From Hyphomicrobiales bacterium (GTDB taxonomy: Bacteria > Pseudomonadota > Alphaproteobacteria > Rhizobiales > Aestuariivirgaceae), in contig JANXRO010000346.1 of assembly GCA_025356765.1 (NCBI GenBank), positions 1 through 5,275 of the forward strand: a stretch of 5,275 nt of DNA, in the 5' to 3' direction. Below are positions 5,141 to 5,275 of this stretch, piece by piece. A program made the translations under genes and the position numbers. The notes under the pieces were generated by a model. The model was not told the origin of the DNA. It saw only the letters and a list, made by a program, of their open reading frames with translations, and made no database searches. The number at the start of each line of letters is the position of its first letter. The first letter of the stretch is position 1.

Positions 5141-5275
5141 ATGGTTCATATTGAGCGGAATAAGATTATAGGCGCTATTTTGGGCACCGGCCTTTTGGTA
5201 TTTGCGCTCAAAATTGTGGACGATGGCTTGTTTCATGAAGAAAAGCCTGAAAAAGCGGGCTTTGCCATCGCTGTT
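5141..5275 (+). CDS. Membrane-anchored cytochrome c, N-terminal fragment (runs off window)
   Basis: Forty-five codons are visible, open at the right edge. The protein starts MVHIERNKIIGAILGTG, and residues about 8-26 form a single hydrophobic segment, followed by LFHEEKPEKAGFAIAV. This matches, from memory, the N-terminal anchor and the H-x-x-x-P-E-K-x-G-F-A-I motif of alphaproteobacterial class I cytochrome c (CycM/c552-like) proteins, which pass electrons between respiratory complexes on the periplasmic face. The haem-binding C-x-x-C-H motif would lie beyond the window, so haem binding is not directly shown. The ATG is supported by GAGGA (5125-5129), eleven bases upstream, a slightly long spacing; GTG at 5123 is a less likely alternative. 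It is divergent from the kdsB-like gene, an arrangement typical of this locus. Confidence 0.85.
   Translation, partial: MVHIERNKIIGAILGTGLLVFALKIVDDGLFHEEKPEKAGFAIAV

Overview
The window looks like an alphaproteobacterial chromosome, most likely Hyphomicrobiales-like. This rests on the block at the right-hand end: a membrane-anchored cytochrome c gene, divergent from a kdsB-like gene followed by pheA. From memory that arrangement is typical of this class. The PheA ACT-domain motif and the cytochrome N-terminus also have an alphaproteobacterial flavour. All reading frames fit the standard bacterial code. No tRNA, rRNA, CRISPR array or transposase gene was seen.

Layout. Positions 1-1042 (minus) hold most of murA, the first committed enzyme of peptidoglycan synthesis; its C-terminus runs off the left edge. 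Positions 1043-1266 are a divergent intergenic region with a hairpin in the murA leader and a strong promoter overlapping a palindrome. That promoter drives a ParD-type antitoxin gene (1267-1542) followed at once by a parE toxin gene (1544-1867), which is broken by one in-frame TGA at codon 70. The rest of the toxin, including its conserved C-terminal strand region, can still be read in the same frame.

Positions 1896-3306 form a compact unit. A 427-residue protein with an N-terminal Schlafen AlbA_2 domain and an unrecognised C-terminal half is bracketed by imperfect inverted repeats of about 30 bp (15 bp perfect at the outer ends). A third, direct copy of the repeat core overlaps the end of parE. 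The unit has no transposase, and its codon use looks different from the neighbouring housekeeping genes, so it may be a passively mobilised accessory gene. Two adjacent hairpins at 3348-3397 lie between this gene and the convergent pheA.

Positions 3405-5003 (minus) carry a two-gene operon: a kdsB-like gene and then pheA (prephenate dehydratase). PheA looks intact. The KdsB-like protein keeps the family's fold signatures and normal length but has lost several catalytic motifs, including one metal-binding aspartate. Positions 5004-5140 hold the divergent promoter region, and 5141-5275 is the start of a membrane-anchored cytochrome c.

The points most worth a second look are the repeat-bounded AlbA_2 gene, the nonsense-interrupted ParE beside an intact ParD, and the motif-depleted KdsB in an otherwise conserved locus.
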